6,154 bases of DNA from assembly GCA_023262645.1 (NCBI GenBank), contig JALRAA010000098.1:1-6154 (forward strand), given 5' to 3'. The notes beneath the pieces were generated by a model. The model worked only from the letters and a program-made list of their open reading frames with translations. It made no database searches and was not told the DNA's origin. The DNA is from Burkholderiaceae bacterium (GTDB lineage Bacteria; Pseudomonadota; Gammaproteobacteria; Burkholderiales; Burkholderiaceae_C). This document shows, in pieces, positions 5,352 through 6,154 of the stretch. The translations under genes were made by a program, and so were the position numbers. The stretch's first letter is position 1. Each line of letters opens with the position of its first letter.

Positions 5352-5921
5352 TCAATGGTCATGCTGGCAATCAGGGCCGTGCACATGCGGATGATGGTGC
5401 GAACTGTGGTCATGGACATGTGAATGGTGGTCATGCGCGGCATGCGATCCATGGCCATGGCTGGCTTGGTCGCCATAAGCGCCGCTCTCGGGTTCGAACG
5501 GTTCATGGACCTGTGCCACATGCAAATGCATGGCGCGCAACATATCGGCCAGCACATGGTCGGGTTCTATTTTGAGGTGGTCGGCTTGCAACTCGATAGG
5601 CACATGGCGGTTGCCCAAGTGATAAGCCGCACGCGTGAGGTCAAACGCACTGCCGTGTGTCGCGTCATGCGTGATGCGCAATACCGCTTGCGGCGCGGCC
5701 AGTACTTGCAGCAACGAACCGTCTTCGCCCACCAGCACATCGCCGCCGCGCACCACTTGCCCGCGCTGCAAAAACACACCGACACTGCGACCGGTTGAGT
5801 CGGTGGTTTCAAAACGGCTTTTTTGTCGCACGTCCCAGTCCAAGCTGACGGAGGCCGCGCGCTTGAGCAAAGCGTTGGCCAGGCCTTGGCCTTGTCGAAT
5901 GAGTTTAGAAAAATGGACCAT
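5352..5921 (-). CDS. ureE: Urease accessory nickel metallochaperone UreE
   Basis: Dimeric nickel-binding chaperone that supplies nickel to UreG for urease activation. Of its 189 residues, the N-terminal domain (about 1-75) contains GRSVGVFLQRGQVVRGGDVL (44-63), and the metal-binding domain shows the conserved AAYHLGNRHVPIE (98-110) with His101 and His106. The C-terminal tail from residue 154 is a histidine-rich metal-storage segment with 16 His in the last 36 residues, mixed with Ser, Asp and Gly and one Cys (Cys186). Such tails occur in K. aerogenes UreE and bind several extra nickel ions (known of the family). The ATG at 5921 follows the ureC stop by one base (TAG-C-ATG), so translation is probably coupled. 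ureF follows after 18 nt. Confidence 0.97.
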   Translation of the reverse strand: MVHFSKLIRQGQGLANALLKRAASVSLDWDVRQKSRFETTDSTGRSVGVFLQRGQVVRGGDVLVGEDGSLLQVLAAPQAVLRITHDATHGSAFDLTRAAYHLGNRHVPIELQADHLKIEPDHVLADMLRAMHLHVAQVHEPFEPESGAYGDQASHGHGSHAAHDHHSHVHDHSSHHHPHVHGPDCQHDH

Positions 5922-5922
5922 G

Positions 5923-6154
5923 CTAAAACAAGAAATAGCGTTGCGTCATGGGCAAGCTGCTCGCAGGTTCGCAGGTGAGCAATTGACCATCGGCTCGCAC
6001 CGCATAGGTTTGCGGGTCGATCTCCATGCGCGGTGCCAAGTCGTTGTGCAGCATGTGGCGCTTGCCGATGCCGCGTATGTTTTTCACTGCGCTCAATGTT
6101 TTGTGCAAGCCAAATCGCTCGCCGATGCCTGCAGCCAATCCAGCCTGAGACACA
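5923..6154 (-). CDS. ureC: Urease catalytic subunit alpha UreC, C-terminal 76 residues
   Basis: End of the large, nickel-containing subunit of urease, which hydrolyses urea to ammonia and carbamate in the cytosol. The gene enters from the right edge; full UreC is about 570 aa, so the active-site histidines, the carbamylated lysine and the flap cysteine lie outside the window. What is visible is typical of the UreC C-terminus: VSQAG at the edge, KTLSAVKNIRGIGKRHM, the segment NDLAPRMEIDPQTYAVRADG, and the ending TCEPASSLPMTQRYFLF. The GTG at 6153 is an internal valine codon of the VSQA motif, not a start. ureD, ureA and ureB are expected further right, as in other Burkholderiales. Confidence 0.97.
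   Translation of the reverse strand, partial: VSQAGLAAGIGERFGLHKTLSAVKNIRGIGKRHMLHNDLAPRMEIDPQTYAVRADGQLLTCEPASSLPMTQRYFLF

Noticed and set aside
5923..6153. Complete small gene starting with GTG at 6153
   Set aside because: The GTG is the internal valine codon of the UreC VSQA motif, and the frame stays open to the window edge.

Overview
The window looks like a piece of a betaproteobacterial chromosome, probably order Burkholderiales and possibly Comamonadaceae. That placement is inferred from a moderate GC content judged by eye, from the style of the proteins, and from the ureC-E-F-G gene order. It is not a database result. Coding density is very high. The only real intergenic stretches are 311-371, 1461-1497 and 1876-1952.

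Right part (2970-6154, minus strand, read right to left): the end of a urease operon. It holds the C-terminus of ureC (catalytic subunit), then the nickel-delivery genes ureE, ureF and ureG, then an exported serine-type alpha/beta hydrolase placed 7 nt after ureG. Spacings are 1 nt (ureC/ureE), 18 nt (ureE/ureF), a 4-nt ATGA overlap (ureF/ureG) and 7 nt (ureG/hydrolase), so one polycistronic mRNA is likely. UreE with its histidine tail, UreF and the UreG GTPase work with UreD/UreH (not in the window) to load nickel into UreABC.

Middle (1953-2969, plus strand): a two-gene unit. The first gene is a 113-aa conserved protein of unknown function (DUF6172-like). The second looks like a short-chain dehydrogenase but carries both signature motifs of halohydrin dehalogenases: T-X4-F-X-G in place of the nucleotide-binding glycine motif, and a Ser-X12-Tyr-X3-Arg triad in place of Ser-Tyr-Lys. 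It is most likely a dehalogenase/epoxide-forming lyase and not an NAD(P)H oxidoreductase. This is the most interesting gene in the window. Its stop codon directly abuts the stop codon of the convergent hydrolase.

Left part (1-1875, minus strand): crcB (fluoride channel), divergent from the two-gene unit; then a GAF/Fis-type regulator that resembles AcoR but lacks the AAA+ sigma-54 domain; then the start of a TRAP-transporter small permease gene that runs off the left edge. Between regulator and permease there is a plausible sigma-70 promoter whose -10 box sits inside a perfect 15-nt palindrome, a candidate operator.

A possible common thread is halogen chemistry: a permease of the mannitol/chloroaromatic TRAP class, a fluoride exporter and a halohydrin dehalogenase lie within 3 kb. 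This is only a hypothesis. No CRISPR array, tRNA, rRNA, insertion sequence or phage gene was seen.
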